64,000 nt of DNA from Bacillus sp. MYb209. GTDB taxonomy: Bacteria > Bacillota > Bacilli > Bacillales > Bacillaceae_G. The stretch is taken from contig NZ_PCNZ01000001.1 in assembly GCF_002975175.1 (NCBI RefSeq), positions 310,001 to 374,000 of the forward strand, read 5' to 3'. The notes below the pieces were generated by a model. The model made no database searches, was not told the origin of the DNA, and worked only from the letters and a program-made list of their open reading frames with translations. The translations under genes were made by a program, and so were the position numbers. This document shows positions 33,371 to 41,762 of the stretch, piece after piece (positions within the stretch are counted from its first letter, which is position 1; each line of letters begins with the position of its first letter).

Positions 33371-34003
33371 TTATTTCGTCAATTGGTGTCTAAACGCATA
33401 AATAACCGCCTGTGTCCGGTCACTTACATTTAGCTTATTTAATATATTACTCACATGTGTCTTTACTGTTTTAAGGGCAATAAACAACTCATCTGCAATC
33501 TCTTGATTACTTTTCCCCTCTGCAATTAATAACAAAATTTCAGACTCTCTTTCTGTTAACTCCTCATGCAAAGGGTGTTCTTTCTTCTGACGCATACGAG
33601 ACATCATTTTGCCAGTAACTTTCGGCTCTAATACCGTTTCCCCATCATAAGTAGCTCTTACAGCGTCTGCAATATCACTCGCTCTTGATGTTTTTAATAA
33701 ATAACTTGTCGCTCCCGCCTCAATAACAGGATATAACTTTTCATCATCTAAAAAGCTCGTTACAACTACAATTTTCGCTTCTGGCCATTCTTGAATAATA
33801 GCACGTGTTGCTTCAACCCCGTCCATCTCATCCATAACAAGGTCCATTAAAATAATATCCGGTCTTAATTGCAAAGCTAACTCTGAACCTTTTCTTCCAT
33901 TTTCAGCTTCTCCAACTACTTCAATATCTGGCTGCGTTGATAAATATGCTGATACACCCATTCGAACCATTTCATGATCATCAACTAGTAATACTTTTAT
34001 CAT
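33371..34003 (-). CDS. liaR: Response regulator LiaR (VraR-type)
   Basis: NarL/LuxR-family response regulator, 210 residues: receiver domain with [10 protein letters not shown] and phospho-Asp in [12 protein letters not shown] (about 54), then Lux[26 protein letters not shown] (about 147-205). Partner of LiaS, with which it overlaps by 4 bp. Known to answer cell-wall antibiotic and membrane stress and to switch on liaI/liaH in bacilli. Confidence 0.94.
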   Translation of the reverse strand: MIKVLLVDDHEMVRMGVSAYLSTQPDIEVVGEAENGRKGSELALQLRPDIILMDLVMDEMDGVEATRAIIQEWPEAKIVVVTSFLDDEKLYPVIEAGATSYLLKTSRASDIADAVRATYDGETVLEPKVTGKMMSRMRQKKEHPLHEELTERESEILLLIAEGKSNQEIADELFIALKTVKTHVSNILNKLNVSDRTQAVIYAFRHQLTK

Positions 34004-35058
34004 GATTCTCCCCCCCCTCTCTCAATCATAATAGGTACTTTCACTTCTATTTGCGTACCTTTATTCGGAAAACTAAGAACTTTTAATGTACCACCAATTT
34101 CATGAACTCGCTCTTGCATTGACCTTAAACCGTATGAACCAGCCTTATTAACCCCAACTTTAAACCCAACACCGTCATCAATAATTTTCAAAATCGCATA
34201 TTGATCAATTTTACGAAGGCGTACTTCGGTTTTCTTTGCCTTCGCATGCCGTAAAGTATTAGACAGCGCCTCTTGTACAATACGGAATAAATGATCCTCT
34301 ACACCTTTTTTTAATTGAATCGGTTCAATTAACCATTCAATTTTCATATGTTGCTTTCTAGACAGTTCTGTTAATAATTCTTCTATACCCTCTGTTAGTT
34401 TCTTACCTTCTAACTGCACTGGGCGTAAATGAAGGAGCAATGCTCTCATTTCTGATTGTGCATTTACAACCATATTCTCAACAAGCTGCAACTGTTTTTT
34501 CGTCGTGTCTGGAATTTCAGCTACTTGTTCATTAATGGCTGACATCATCATCGACATTGCAAAAAGCTGCTGACTTACAGAATCATGCAGCTCTCTCGCT
34601 AATCGATGCCTTTCTTGAGAAATCGCTTCTTGTCTCATCTCTTCATTCCAATGGGCTCGTTCATTCGTTACTTTTTGAAATAGCCCAGCTTGCTCCTCTA
34701 AGCGACGAGCAAGACCAATTACTTTTCGTTCCACTTCATGAAATTCATCGTCCGCAGTAAATGAAACATCACTCGGAAAATTCCCTCGCTCTACTTCAAA
34801 TAGAAAAGTATTTAATCCTTGTATACGCTGTTCTATATAATAACCGATTGCATATCCTACAATTCCTCCGATAAGAAGACTCGTACTCATAATAAACAAG
34901 CCAATTGGAACAGAAGCAATGGATTCTTTCCATAGTAAATCATAAACTTGTTGCTCGCTTTTCCATACATATACAATTGTACAAATAAGTGCGATACTTA
35001 CAGAGGACAACATAGAATAACGAATATACATCCACGAAATATTCCTTTGTTTTTTCAT
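34000..35058 (-). CDS. liaS: Sensor histidine kinase LiaS
   Basis: 352 residues: two N-terminal spans (about 14-30 and 45-70) with almost no outside loop, typical of intramembrane-sensing kinases. Then a HAMP-like linker, HisKA_3 with the phospho-His in [19 protein letters not shown] (about 159) and HATPase ([19 protein letters not shown]). It overlaps liaR by 4 bp and liaF by 1 bp, so all three are translationally coupled. LiaF normally holds LiaS inactive. Confidence 0.95.
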   Translation of the reverse strand: MKKQRNISWMYIRYSMLSSVSIALICTIVYVWKSEQQVYDLLWKESIASVPIGLFIMSTSLLIGGIVGYAIGYYIEQRIQGLNTFLFEVERGNFPSDVSFTADDEFHEVERKVIGLARRLEEQAGLFQKVTNERAHWNEEMRQEAISQERHRLARELHDSVSQQLFAMSMMMSAINEQVAEIPDTTKKQLQLVENMVVNAQSEMRALLLHLRPVQLEGKKLTEGIEELLTELSRKQHMKIEWLIEPIQLKKGVEDHLFRIVQEALSNTLRHAKAKKTEVRLRKIDQYAILKIIDDGVGFKVGVNKAGSYGLRSMQERVHEIGGTLKVLSFPNKGTQIEVKVPIMIERGGGES

Positions 35059-35798
35059 TATACTTTCCTCACTTCCGTATCGCCTACGACAAGCGAAGAA
35101 ATAATTTTAATACGACGAGGGGCTTCTTTATACTGTTCTGTTCTAAACGTAACATTACGGTTAAATCCTGTTTCTTCGTGTCCTGGCAGGAGCACTCGCC
35201 CAACAATAACAGAATGATTTAAAGACAATTCAATATCATATGGTACATATAAACGAATATTACCAATGACGCCCCGAATAACAATAACCGTTTCCCCCTC
35301 CGGAATCATAGCAGTTGTTAAATCAATCTCGACATCACAAGCGCCATATTGGACGTTAATATCCTCTAGTTCATAAATATGATCCATCATTCGTACATTA
35401 CCTACAAACATATTTTTTATATACGGTTCTGTACGATATATTTGTTTTTCTTCATCTATATATCCCTTTTCTTTAATTTCAACTTTCATTGCTTTTTGCT
35501 GATGTCCTTGTTGAATAAGTTGATAACCAATTAAAGCTAAACAAGCAAACACAACAAGTACGAATGCTGCTGATGAAAATAAGAAGAATAAGAATACAAT
35601 ACCACCAACAAATAAAAATACATTCCCTCTTACATAACGGTTCTTCTTTCGATAATGTCTTCCAAACATAATCATAATAAATGCAAATATTAGACCACCT
35701 GGTTCAAAATGTCCAAGTAGCATATCAAGAAAAAGACCGAATCCAAATATGATGAGGAGCATCCCCATTAATTGTGTTTTTGAAAAGTGCTTCTTCAT
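35058..35798 (-). CDS. liaF: LiaF, inhibitor of the LiaRS system
   Basis: 246 residues: several N-terminal spans (about 10-95) followed by a cytosolic or outside beta-helical domain (DUF2154/cell wall-active antibiotics response domain; DINVQYGACDVEIDLTTAMI, VIVIRGVIGNIRLYVP). The ATG at 35798 follows GGGGGGAGCTGAA; the ORF start at 35822 overlaps that site. LiaF represses LiaS in unstressed cells. The liaG gene of B. subtilis is absent here. Confidence 0.93.
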   Translation of the reverse strand: MKKHFSKTQLMGMLLIIFGFGLFLDMLLGHFEPGGLIFAFIMIMFGRHYRKKNRYVRGNVFLFVGGIVFLFFLFSSAAFVLVVFACLALIGYQLIQQGHQQKAMKVEIKEKGYIDEEKQIYRTEPYIKNMFVGNVRMMDHIYELEDINVQYGACDVEIDLTTAMIPEGETVIVIRGVIGNIRLYVPYDIELSLNHSVIVGRVLLPGHEETGFNRNVTFRTEQYKEAPRRIKIISSLVVGDTEVRKV

Positions 35799-35830
35799 TT
35801 CAGCTCCCCCCCTCTTTGTCACCTATACAT

Positions 35831-35867
35831 AGAAGAAAAGGCATTGCTTTCCAACACCTTTTCTTCT
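35831..35867 (-). terminator. Hairpin between liaH and liaF
   Basis: AGAAGAAAAGG...CCTTTTCTTCT, 11-bp stem with no good T-run on the minus strand. Probably a leaky terminator or RNA-processing site that lowers liaFSR relative to the liaI-like and liaH genes. Confidence 0.5.
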
Positions 35868-35905
35868 ATCACTATATCATAAGCCAGTTTTATTATATAC
35901 TACAA

Positions 35906-36568
35906 TTATTTTGTTACTTCTTTCGTTAACGATACTTCATTTTTCTCTTTCATTTCACGCTCTAGTTTTGCAATTTTCATATCAAATGTATCACGCTCAT
36001 GCTCTTCATTTATACGAAGCTCTATGTCACGAATGTGATCTTCAATTTCTTCGAATCGTAAGAACGGATTATTTTCATCCATTTTATGCATAGCAGTATT
36101 CATACGGCGGTTTGCATGCGCCATATTTTCACGTGCCATTAATTCCATACGCTTTGCGTTCATTTCTTTTAATTTATTTTTCATTTCTGAAAGCCGACGC
36201 TCTAACTCATCAATTTGCTCTACAACACCAGCATACATTTCTTCTAAGCGAGTTACTTGCCCTTCATAATACGCTACTTCTTCTAATGCACGTTCATGCA
36301 ATTGCAATTCGCCTGCTTCTTGTGCGATGATAGCTTGCTTTGATCTTTTATTAATGAAATAACGTGCTTGCTCAAGCTCACGAGCGAAGTTAGATTTTAA
36401 TGTTTTATGACGCTGAATTAACTTCTCAATTTTTGTTATTTCACGCTCACTATCGCGTAAATATTGGTTTAACATAGCAATTGGATTTTTTCTTTCTTTC
36501 TCATCTAACACATTATGAAAATCAGCTAAAATTGCATCGCGTACACGTCCGAATAAAGATTGTTTCAT
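35906..36568 (-). CDS. liaH: PspA/IM30-family protein LiaH
   Basis: 220 residues, nearly all coiled coil, with the PspA landmarks GRVRDAILADFHNVLDEKERKNP and MLNQYLRDSEREI at the N-terminus. Such ESCRT-III-like proteins oligomerise on stressed membranes. The gene sits 44 bp after the small membrane protein gene and ahead of liaFSR in one operon. Confidence 0.93.
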   Translation of the reverse strand: MKQSLFGRVRDAILADFHNVLDEKERKNPIAMLNQYLRDSEREITKIEKLIQRHKTLKSNFARELEQARYFINKRSKQAIIAQEAGELQLHERALEEVAYYEGQVTRLEEMYAGVVEQIDELERRLSEMKNKLKEMNAKRMELMARENMAHANRRMNTAMHKMDENNPFLRFEEIEDHIRDIELRINEEHERDTFDMKIAKLEREMKEKNEVSLTKEVTK

Positions 36569-36612
36569 TATAATCTTCCTCTCTTCTACTTTATAATTTG
36601 ATTTATTTTATA

Positions 36613-36969
36613 TTAGTTTTTCATTAACTTGTTCCACTCATCTTCAAAGTTGCTATATGGTTTAGAACTTTCTGGAGCAGAATCAACAACTACATTTTTT
36701 CCTTTTTTCCACTCACGGTATCCGTAGTATAAAACTACTAATGCTGCGATACCGATTAATGCTGGGGAATGAGAAAGTGCAATGGACAAGCCGATCAAAC
36801 CAACAATACCCCAAGCTAACTTTCCAAAAAATGATTTAGCTCGCACAAATGATTTATAGCTCCAGTACACAACTCCTGCTCCGATTGCGAATCCTATAAT
36901 ACCAGCAAGACTACCAAGAGCAATTAAAGCCAAAATACCGGCCGCGATAAACGCTAGAAATTGTTTCAT
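36613..36969 (-). CDS. LiaI-like small membrane protein
   Basis: 118 residues with about four hydrophobic segments (MKQFLAFIAAGILALIALGS...) and a polar C-terminal tail (NFEDEWNKLMKN). It resembles the family named after Listeria lmo0954 and occupies the place of B. subtilis liaI, which anchors LiaH to the membrane; direct similarity to LiaI is not obvious to me. ATG 36969 follows GGGAGGCAAGCACAAG. First gene of the lia operon. Confidence 0.78.
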   Translation of the reverse strand: MKQFLAFIAAGILALIALGSLAGIIGFAIGAGVVYWSYKSFVRAKSFFGKLAWGIVGLIGLSIALSHSPALIGIAALVVLYYGYREWKKGKNVVVDSAPESSKPYSNFEDEWNKLMKN

Positions 36970-37050
36970 CTTGTGCTTGCCTCCCTTCGATTTGATACTC
37001 TTATCTTAACTATTTTTTCATTTTTTCATAACGAGCTTAAGAACTGTTTT

Positions 37051-37074
37051 CAACTCAGACTTAAGACTGAGTTG
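37051..37074 (-). promoter_or_regulatory. Palindrome upstream of the lia operon (possible LiaR operator)
   Basis: CAACTCAG-ACTTAAGA-CTGAGTTG, perfect 8-bp arms, 82-105 bp before the first lia ATG. Position suits an activator site. The rest of the 310-bp gap (36970-37279) is AT-rich and otherwise holds only the start signals of the next gene. Confidence 0.45.
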
Positions 37075-37279
37075 AATTCAGCCTCTCTCAAAACGAACAT
37101 GCATTCGATGTGTATAGATACAGAAAAATTCTTATTCAATAACGGGTGATAATCTCAACTTGCGCGTCCAAAAAATTAGCAATACGTACAAACGTTTATT
37201 AAATTACATTAAAAATATTATTAAGAAAATTATGTTAAAATACATCAGAAGGCTATATTTAAATTAAAGGGGATATATC

Positions 37280-37702
37280 ATGAATTTACACATTACGAAA
37301 GAAATCAATACCACCGCTAAAAACTATATAAACAATCAGCTTTATGAATATAATTTAAAGCACTTTCCATCTGATTTAAGAGACAGATACTTAGAGATTC
37401 ATTTATTTCTTAAAGATGAAAATAGTAAGATACGCGGGGGAATATTAGGTGAAGTCTGTTGGAATTGGTTAGAGATTCACTCTTTTATCATCGATGAAGA
37501 TATACGTGCATTAGGGTATGGAACTAAACTGTTATTAGAAGTAGAAAAAATTGCTTTAGAAAGAAATTGTGATTTTATAAAAGTTGACACTTTAAGCTTT
37601 CAAGCATTAGATTTCTATAAAAAATACGGTTATAAAGAGTATGGTATCCTCGATAACGTAGGAAGAGATTATAAGCACTACTATTTGAAAAAGGATTTAT
37701 AA
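37280..37702 (+). CDS. GNAT-family N-acetyltransferase
   Basis: 140 residues with the GNAT acetyl-CoA site: strand FIIDEDIRALGYGTKLLLEVEKI (about 73-95, R/Q-x-x-G-x-G/A variant RALGYG) and the C-terminal ALDFYKKYGYKEYG. Substrate unknown. Site AAAGGGG before the ATG. Confidence 0.82.
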   Translation: MNLHITKEINTTAKNYINNQLYEYNLKHFPSDLRDRYLEIHLFLKDENSKIRGGILGEVCWNWLEIHSFIIDEDIRALGYGTKLLLEVEKIALERNCDFIKVDTLSFQALDFYKKYGYKEYGILDNVGRDYKHYYLKKDL

Positions 37703-37742
37703 ATAATAAAAAACGCTCAGAGAATGTTCTCCGAGCGTTTTC
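37703..37742. terminator. Bidirectional terminator between GNAT and NhaC genes
   Basis: AAAAAACGCTCAGAGAA...TTCTCCGAGCGTTTT, convergent genes on both sides. Confidence 0.85.
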
Positions 37743-37770
37743 AACTGCTAATAATAAATGTCTCTTTATT

Positions 37771-39087
37771 TTATGCAGTTTTATGATACTCTTTTTTTTC
37801 CGCCACTTTAGAAAACCTCGGGAAACCAATTAATATAGAAATGATTCCACATACTCCAACTAAAATTGGATAAAATGCATATGGTAACAATTCGACCGGA
37901 GATAACGCAGCAAATCCTGCCGCTGTTAACATTTGAGCACCATATGGGATTAACCCTTGTATACAGCAAGAGAAAAGATCCAGTACACTCGCTGATTTAC
38001 GGGGATCAATTTCATACTGATCCGCAATATTTTTCGCAAGCGGACCTGTAAAAATGATAGAGATTGTATTATTTGCTGTACACATATTCGTCATACTCAC
38101 TAAGCCAGCAATACCAAACTCCGCTCCTTTTTTCGAACGAATATTACGTGTTAAAAGATTCATTAAATATTGAATGCCGCCATTATACTGGATAAGTTCA
38201 ACCATACCACCGATTAAAATGGCAAGTAACACTAACTCCATCATACCGCCCATTCCAGTCGTTACACTTTTAAAGAAACTCTCTAACGTATAACTTCCAT
38301 CTATAAGACCGATAACACCAGATAGTACAGTTCCACCAGTTAATACAATGAGTACATTCCAGCCAAGTAGCGCTGTAACAAGTACACCTGCATATGGTAA
38401 AATCTTCACCCAATCAAACGTATGAGCTTTAATTTCTGTATCATTTCCTAAAGTAATCATTACTAATAGTACAATTGTAATGACTGCAGCTGGCAATACA
38501 ATTAAAAAATTCGTTTTAAACTTATCTTTCATTTCTGTTCCTTGCGAACGAACAGCAGCAATTGTCGTATCAGAAATAAATGATAAATTATCGCCAAACA
38601 TCGCTCCGCCCACAACAGTAGCCATCGTAAGCGCAATTGAGATATCAGTTTGCCCACTAATACCTACAGCAATCGGTGCTAATGCAGCAATTGTTCCCAT
38701 TGAAGTTCCCATCGCTAATGAAATAAATGCCCCTATAACAAAAATTCCAGCAACGATAAATCCTTGGGGTAAAATAGATAACGCTAAGTTAACAGTGGAA
38801 TCGACTCCGCCCATCCCTTTTGCTGTTTCAGAAAACGCCCCTGCAAGTACAAAAATCAGAACCATGATCATAATATCAGGGTTTCCTGCACCTTTAGCAA
38901 ATCGTTCTACTTTCACATTAAAGCTTTCTTTACGATTCATCACTAAAGCGATTCCTACAGCAATTGAAATCGCTACAAGTATCGGCAATTTATAGAAATC
39001 ACCTGTAATAATCCCAGAACCAATAAATAGCGCCAAAAATATTCCAAGTGGTAATAAAGCTAAACCATTTCCTCTCGTTTCTTTCAA
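37771..39087 (-). CDS. metT: NhaC-family transporter under SAM riboswitch, probable methionine carrier MetT
   Basis: A 438-residue, ~11-span member of the NhaC Na+/H+ antiporter superfamily (GAFISLAMGTSMGTIAALAPIA, GAMFGDNLSFISDTTIAA, PYGAQMLTAAG). Annotated by homology as an antiporter, but the S-box leader directly upstream ties its expression to low SAM. S-box-controlled NhaC-like proteins were proposed as methionine transporters (MetT) in comparative studies of Gram-positive methionine genes. Membrane topology does not settle the substrate. Confidence 0.85.
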   Translation of the reverse strand: MKETRGNGLALLPLGIFLALFIGSGIITGDFYKLPILVAISIAVGIALVMNRKESFNVKVERFAKGAGNPDIMIMVLIFVLAGAFSETAKGMGGVDSTVNLALSILPQGFIVAGIFVIGAFISLAMGTSMGTIAALAPIAVGISGQTDISIALTMATVVGGAMFGDNLSFISDTTIAAVRSQGTEMKDKFKTNFLIVLPAAVITIVLLVMITLGNDTEIKAHTFDWVKILPYAGVLVTALLGWNVLIVLTGGTVLSGVIGLIDGSYTLESFFKSVTTGMGGMMELVLLAILIGGMVELIQYNGGIQYLMNLLTRNIRSKKGAEFGIAGLVSMTNMCTANNTISIIFTGPLAKNIADQYEIDPRKSASVLDLFSCCIQGLIPYGAQMLTAAGFAALSPVELLPYAFYPILVGVCGIISILIGFPRFSKVAEKKEYHKTA

Positions 39088-39127
39088 AGTATCATCTCTC
39101 CCTAGTTTTCAACCTTTTCTAATAAAC

Positions 39128-39162
39128 AACAAAAGACCTCTTCCAATGAGAAGAGGTCTTAT
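39128..39162 (-). terminator. Expression-platform terminator of the metT riboswitch
   Basis: AAGACCTCTTC...GAAGAGGTCTT 11-bp stem (39133-39143 with 39150-39160) then TTTTGTTGTTT on the minus strand, upstream of the coding region. Confidence 0.88.
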
Positions 39163-39179
39163 ACATCTATAAGAAACGC

Positions 39180-39292
39180 TCTTCTCATCTTTCAAGCACA
39201 TGCTTGCTGGATTTGGCACAGCACTCTGAAATCGAGTCCGCTGCCGAGGCATCGTAGGGCCAGTCCCTCCGCCTCTCTTTATAAGAAGGTTT
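39180..39292 (-). ncRNA. SAM-I (S-box) riboswitch
   Basis: The minus strand reads CTTATAAAGAG then GGCGGAGGGACTGGCCC, GATGCC, GGCAGC, and later GTGCTG...CCAAATCCAGCAAG: the conserved S-box core in order, with P1 closing CTTCTTAT against ATGAGAAG. High SAM should favour the downstream terminator and shut off the NhaC-type gene. Confidence 0.93.
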
Positions 39293-39325
39293 CATATTTA
39301 ATTTTTAATAATAATTTCTTTCCTA

Positions 39326-39354
39326 ACTTTACTCGCTTACAAAACAAAAGTCAA
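39326..39354 (-). promoter_or_regulatory. Promoter of the metT leader
   Basis: TTGACT (39349-39354), 17-bp spacer, TAAAGT (39326-39331) on the minus strand. Confidence 0.65.
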
Positions 39355-39407
39355 TTATTTTTTGTATAGTTTTTTTTGGTAATTATACAAAAAGGTGAAT
39401 AAACCAA

Positions 39408-39926
39408 TCATTTTAACTTTTTAATTTCTTTATCCAATATTGAGATCCAATAAAATTTTCTATTTTTTATAGTCGCTATAATCCATTTTGTTGTATTCCA
39501 TGCTAACTCATATTCTTCCTTTGTAACATCACCAATTTTATAAGCATCCTCTAACTCGTCTTCATCCAATACATAGATTTCACCGTTCGGTAACAATACT
39601 ACATCTAAGTATAAATCATCAAAATAAGGTAAACCACGATCGTCTATTTTAAATTCTTTCGTCACATCGATATAATATTGCACTAATTGTTTTTGATTGT
39701 CTAACATAGCTGTAATTGCAAAGTTTTTCCCGTTTATAAAATATTGCATCCATGTATACCCATCACCTGCAATGCAAAGCTCTTTACTATTGTATTCTTT
39801 ATAACTAGGCTCTCTCACCTTTTTTATATCCAATATTCCTAACATACCTGCTTCAGCTTGTTTTACTGTGTATGTCTTCTCTAGTAATCGCTTCCACGTA
39901 GAACCATCACCGTACTTACGTTTCAT
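39408..39926 (-). CDS. DUF402 domain protein
   Basis: 172 residues of the DUF402 family, a beta-barrel fold; some members hydrolyse nucleoside di- or triphosphates with a divalent metal. Landmarks: CIAGDGYTWMQYF, YYIDVTKEF and the acidic pair DDLYLDVVLLPNGEIYVLDEDEL (metal-binding acidic residues). ATG 39926 follows GAGGAGAG; the ORF start at 39986 lies in the terminator of the neighbouring gltP-type gene. Confidence 0.8.
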   Translation of the reverse strand: MKRKYGDGSTWKRLLEKTYTVKQAEAGMLGILDIKKVREPSYKEYNSKELCIAGDGYTWMQYFINGKNFAITAMLDNQKQLVQYYIDVTKEFKIDDRGLPYFDDLYLDVVLLPNGEIYVLDEDELEDAYKIGDVTKEEYELAWNTTKWIIATIKNRKFYWISILDKEIKKLK

Positions 39927-39949
39927 AACTTTCTCTCCTCTTCTACATA

Positions 39950-39986
39950 CAGAAAAGCTCTCACATAATATGTGAGAGCTTTTCAA
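39950..39986 (-). terminator. Terminator of the glutamate symporter gene
   Basis: GAAAAGCTCTCACATA-TATGTGAGAGCTTTTC, nearly perfect palindrome just after the symporter stop. Confidence 0.85.
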
Positions 39987-39993
39987 ATCATAA

Positions 39994-41268
39994 TTAAGCC
40001 GCTTGACCCTTTTCAGATATCTCTTTTAAATAGGCTTGTCCTTTTTCAGCGTCATATTGACCTTCCCACTTAGACATAACTACAGCCGCTAAAGAGTTAC
40101 CTACAACGTTAACTGCTGTACGAGCCATATCTAGAATACGGTCAATACCTGCGATAAACGCTAAGCCTTCTGCCGGGATACCTACTGTACCAAGTGTTGC
40201 TAATAATACAACGAATGATACGCCTGGTACACCCGCGATACCTTTTGATGTAACCATTAATACAAGTAATAATGTAATTTGTTCTGTAATGGATAATTCA
40301 ATACCGTACATTTGTGCTAAGAAAATTGCTGCAATTGCTTGATATAAAGTTGATCCATCTAAGTTAAATGAATAACCTGTCGGAATAACGAAAGATGTAA
40401 TTGCTTTCGGACAACCGAATTTCTCCATTTTCTCCATAATTTTCGGTAAAACTGTTTCTGAACTCGCAGTAGAATACGCAAGAATAAGCTCGTCTTTTAA
40501 AATTTTAAAGAATTGGAAAATGTTAATACCGAATATTTTCGCTGTAAGTCCTAATACAACTACAACGAAGAAGATCATTGCTCCGTATACTACAATGAGT
40601 AATTTCCCTAATGGAATTAATGAAGATAAACCGAATGTAGAAACTGTTACACCAATTAATGCGAATACACCAAACGGTGCAAATTTCATAACTTGGTTAG
40701 TCACGTAAAACATCGCATCTGCTACACCTTGGAAAAATTGAAGAACCGGTCTTCCTCTTTCACCAATCGCCGCAACTCCTAAACCAAATAGTACAGAGAA
40801 GAAGATAATAGCAAGCATATCGCCTTCAGCTAATGATTTCATAATATTCGTTGGAACGATATTCACAAATGTATCTGCAAACGAATGACTTTGTACTTGA
40901 GCCGTTGTTTCTGCATATTTAGAAATATCAGTCTTCGTCAATTGATCCATATTCACGCCTTTTCCTGGTTGGAAAATGTTCGCTATTAATAGACCAACAA
41001 CAATTGCAAGTGTTGTAATAATTTCAAAGTAAAGAATTGTTTTTCCGCCTAGTCGGCCTAACTTCTTAACATCGCCAACACCAGCAACACCAACAACGAT
41101 ACTTGCTACAACAATCGGTACAACGATCATTTTAATTAATCGGATGAAAATATCACCAATTGGTTGTAAGTACTTCACCACTTCCGGATTGCCAAAGAAA
41201 ATCGCCCCAACTGCAATACCAAGCGCAAGTCCTATTAAAATTTGCCATGCAAGTCCTATTCTTTTCAT
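39994..41268 (-). CDS. gltP: Glutamate/dicarboxylate:cation symporter (GltP/GltT, DAACS family)
   Basis: 424 residues, DAACS fold. Diagnostic elements: serine-rich hairpin STASSETVLPKIM (about 268), SFNLDGSTLYQAIAAIFLAQ (TM7, about 310-330), the HP2 loop TSKGIAGVPGVSFVVLLATL and TM8 IDRILDMARTAVNVVGNSLA. Takes up glutamate/aspartate with H+ or Na+. Whether it equals GltP or GltT of B. subtilis is not resolved. Single-gene unit. Confidence 0.93.
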   Translation of the reverse strand: MKRIGLAWQILIGLALGIAVGAIFFGNPEVVKYLQPIGDIFIRLIKMIVVPIVVASIVVGVAGVGDVKKLGRLGGKTILYFEIITTLAIVVGLLIANIFQPGKGVNMDQLTKTDISKYAETTAQVQSHSFADTFVNIVPTNIMKSLAEGDMLAIIFFSVLFGLGVAAIGERGRPVLQFFQGVADAMFYVTNQVMKFAPFGVFALIGVTVSTFGLSSLIPLGKLLIVVYGAMIFFVVVVLGLTAKIFGINIFQFFKILKDELILAYSTASSETVLPKIMEKMEKFGCPKAITSFVIPTGYSFNLDGSTLYQAIAAIFLAQMYGIELSITEQITLLLVLMVTSKGIAGVPGVSFVVLLATLGTVGIPAEGLAFIAGIDRILDMARTAVNVVGNSLAAVVMSKWEGQYDAEKGQAYLKEISEKGQAA

Positions 41269-41762
41269 ACTTTTTGTAACCCCCTCTTCGATGTGTCACT
41301 CTATCTCTCATTCTATCTCTATAAAACATGAAATTAAGAGTATTACATATTATTCGACAATTCACTACATTTTGTCCCTGTTAAAAATCATAAATCAAAA
41401 TTTAAAATCTGACAACAAAATAAGTTTGCCCGAATACAAATAATTTTCTTGACAAAAACAAAGCCCATGTCAGAAAACCTCACATGAGAACGATTCCTCA
41501 CTAGTGATTTAAAGGTTTTCAAAGTAATGTTTCACCATGGAAAACTCCATCATTTCCCATGACTTTTTTAGAAAAAATAGAAATTGATACCTTTTTCTAT
41601 ACATTCAAGAATTTTAACTTTATGACAAACACTACGAAAAGATACTAAATTCCGACAAAACTTAGCAAATTTATAAAGTTTTCTTTACATTATGATTACA
41701 ACGATAGACACCCTTCTTCTTCTTATGATATATACATTCATAGGGAAAGGAGCAAGACAACA
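41269..41762. other. 494-bp intergenic region
   Basis: AT-rich spacer between divergent genes. It holds a weak hairpin-like stretch around 41480-41520 (AAAACCTCACATGAG...TTTAAAGGTTTTC) and a TTGACA at 41450-41455 without a convincing -10. The final part carries AGGGAAAGGAGCAAG, the ribosome site of the M23 gene. No coding sequence or known riboswitch recognised. Confidence 0.5.

Noticed and set aside
38480-38995. 171-residue plus-strand frame opposite the NhaC-type gene
   Set aside because: Antisense shadow of a membrane protein; no start signal or family resemblance.
41269-41762. Possible c-di-AMP (ydaO) riboswitch upstream of the M23 hydrolase
   Set aside because: Such leaders often precede murein hydrolases, but none of the conserved core segments could be found.
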